From contig NZ_CP121354.1 in NCBI RefSeq assembly GCF_029674545.1, positions 3,481,001 to 3,545,000 of the forward strand: a stretch of 64,000 nt of DNA, read 5' to 3'. The DNA comes from Mesorhizobium sp. WSM4904. GTDB lineage: Bacteria > Pseudomonadota > Alphaproteobacteria > Rhizobiales > Rhizobiaceae. The position numbers and the translations under genes were made by a program. The stretch's first letter is position 1; each line of letters begins with the position of its first letter. The notes beneath the pieces were generated by a model. It made no database searches and was not told the DNA's origin. It was given only the letters and a program-made list of their open reading frames with translations. Shown one piece after another: positions 63,069 through 64,000 of the stretch.

Positions 63069-64000
63069 TCTCCGAATTCTGCATACGCAGACCCGTCGCC
63101 ACGCTGCTGATGTCGTTCGCCCTCGTGCTGGGCGGTATCTTTGCCTACAAGTTCCTGCCGGTCGCGGCGCTGCCGAGCGCCGAATTTCCGGTGGTCAACG
63201 TCTCGGCCCAGCTGCCCGGCGCTTCGCCGGAGACGATGGCGACGTCCGTTGCGACGCCGCTCATCAAACAGTTCTCCACGATCGCCGGCATCGATTCGAT
63301 CTCGACCACCAACTCGCTCGGCCAGACCTCGATCGCCATTCAGTTCGTGCTCAACCGCAACATCGACGCGGCGGCCGCGGATGTGCAGGCGGCGATCGCG
63401 CGCACGCAAAGATCGCTGCCGCCGGAAATGACCGCGCCGCCGAGCTATCGCAAGGTCAATCCGGCCGACGCGCCGATCCTGCTGATGTCGCTGGTCAGCG
63501 ACACGGTCCCGCTGACCGATCTCGACGCCTTCGCCGAAAACGTCATCTCGCCGTCGCTGTCGACCATCGACGGCGTGGCGCAGGTCTCGATCTTCGGCCA
63601 GCAGAAATATGCGGTGCGCATCCAGATCGATCCGACCGCGCTTGCCGCGCGCGGCATCTCGATCGATCAGCTGCAGGCGGCTATCGCGTCGGCCAACAGC
63701 AACACACCGCTCGGCGTGCTGCAGAACAACAAGCAGCAGCTCACCATCACCGCCAACACCCAACTCGACAACGCCGCCGGGTTCTCCGACCTGATCATCG
63801 CCACCAAGAACGGCCACCCGGTGCGGCTGGGCGAGGTGACCCGCGTCGTCAATTCGGTGCAGACCACGACCACCGCAAGCTGGTACGATGGTACCCGCGC
63901 GATCATCATGGCCGTGCAGCGCCAGCCCGACGCCAACACCGTCGACGTCGTCGACAAGGTCAAGGCGATGCTGCCGTCCTTCCAGGACCAGATGCCGGCC
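63065..64000 (+). CDS. RND efflux pump, N-terminal part
   Basis: 312 residues visible; the gene runs off the window. RND: SEFCIRRPVATLLMSFALVL first helix, then the porter domain (VNVSAQLPGASPETMATSVA, TPLIKQFSTIAGIDSISTTN). Multidrug or solvent efflux of the AcrB/MdtB type. Coupled to the adaptor by ATGA. Confidence 0.93.
   Translation, partial: MISEFCIRRPVATLLMSFALVLGGIFAYKFLPVAALPSAEFPVVNVSAQLPGASPETMATSVATPLIKQFSTIAGIDSISTTNSLGQTSIAIQFVLNRNIDAAAADVQAAIARTQRSLPPEMTAPPSYRKVNPADAPILLMSLVSDTVPLTDLDAFAENVISPSLSTIDGVAQVSIFGQQKYAVRIQIDPTALAARGISIDQLQAAIASANSNTPLGVLQNNKQQLTITANTQLDNAAGFSDLIIATKNGHPVRLGEVTRVVNSVQTTTTASWYDGTRAIIMAVQRQPDANTVDVVDKVKAMLPSFQDQMPA

Overview
This is a GC-rich chromosomal window of ordinary bacterial gene density. 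It most resembles a rhizobial alphaproteobacterium of the Mesorhizobium type. The evidence is a circularly permuted two-piece tmRNA gene with an alphaproteobacterial tag (ANDNYAEARLAA), alpha-type SspB next to DUF4169 and ribbon-helix-helix genes, an orphan CobF, and rhizobial intergenic palindromes. The genus is inferred from gene content, not from a search. I see no IS element, prophage, CRISPR array, rRNA or ordinary tRNA.

Layout. 1-7.5 kb: tail of a hexapeptide-repeat acyltransferase, a small iron-permease-like protein, an SDR, TMEM175, MFS and MATE membrane proteins, and a phytase-like exported protein. 7.7-13.9 kb: a LacI-controlled sugar cassette (Gfo/Idh oxidoreductase, isomerase, ABC binding protein, ATPase, permease) with two operator palindromes ahead of it. 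13.9-29.4 kb: UvrD helicase, PQQ glucose dehydrogenase, dienelactone hydrolase, EamA exporter, Lrp regulator, thioesterase, FAD-linked oxidase, DyP peroxidase and a 1356-residue AsmA protein with a long coiled-coil tail. 29.5-36 kb: MarR, the SspB group, a TetR/Bcr-type efflux pair, a small ATPase, tmRNA and thyA. 36-40.3 kb: molybdate uptake (mop, modABC, a ModE-like DNA-binding protein) and cobF. 40.5-46.3 kb: DUF4424, folA, hflK-hflC-DUF2065 and a DegP protease (envelope quality control). 46.3-53.9 kb: a PIN/RHH toxin-antitoxin pair, GNAT, serB, miaA, a diguanylate cyclase, a HerA-like ATPase and an XRE-cupin regulator. 54-58 kb: a flavin monooxygenase with a strong sigma-54 promoter, beside a sigma-54 activator. 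58.2-60.8 kb: ilvBN behind an attenuator encoding a 16-residue leader peptide. 61-64 kb: a LysE exporter and the start of an RND efflux operon.

The most unusual material lies between genes. One repeat family of about 100 bp (five full or partial copies) supplies stop codons, and even terminal codons, to neighbouring genes. A second family of long inverted repeats sits between convergent genes. A head-to-head octamer array joins the ends of modE and cobF. Several palindromes overlap promoters or start codons in ways that predict autoregulation. I did not find a clear undescribed multi-gene system; the sigma-54/monooxygenase unit, the ilv leader and the XRE-cupin operator are the most testable regulatory units.
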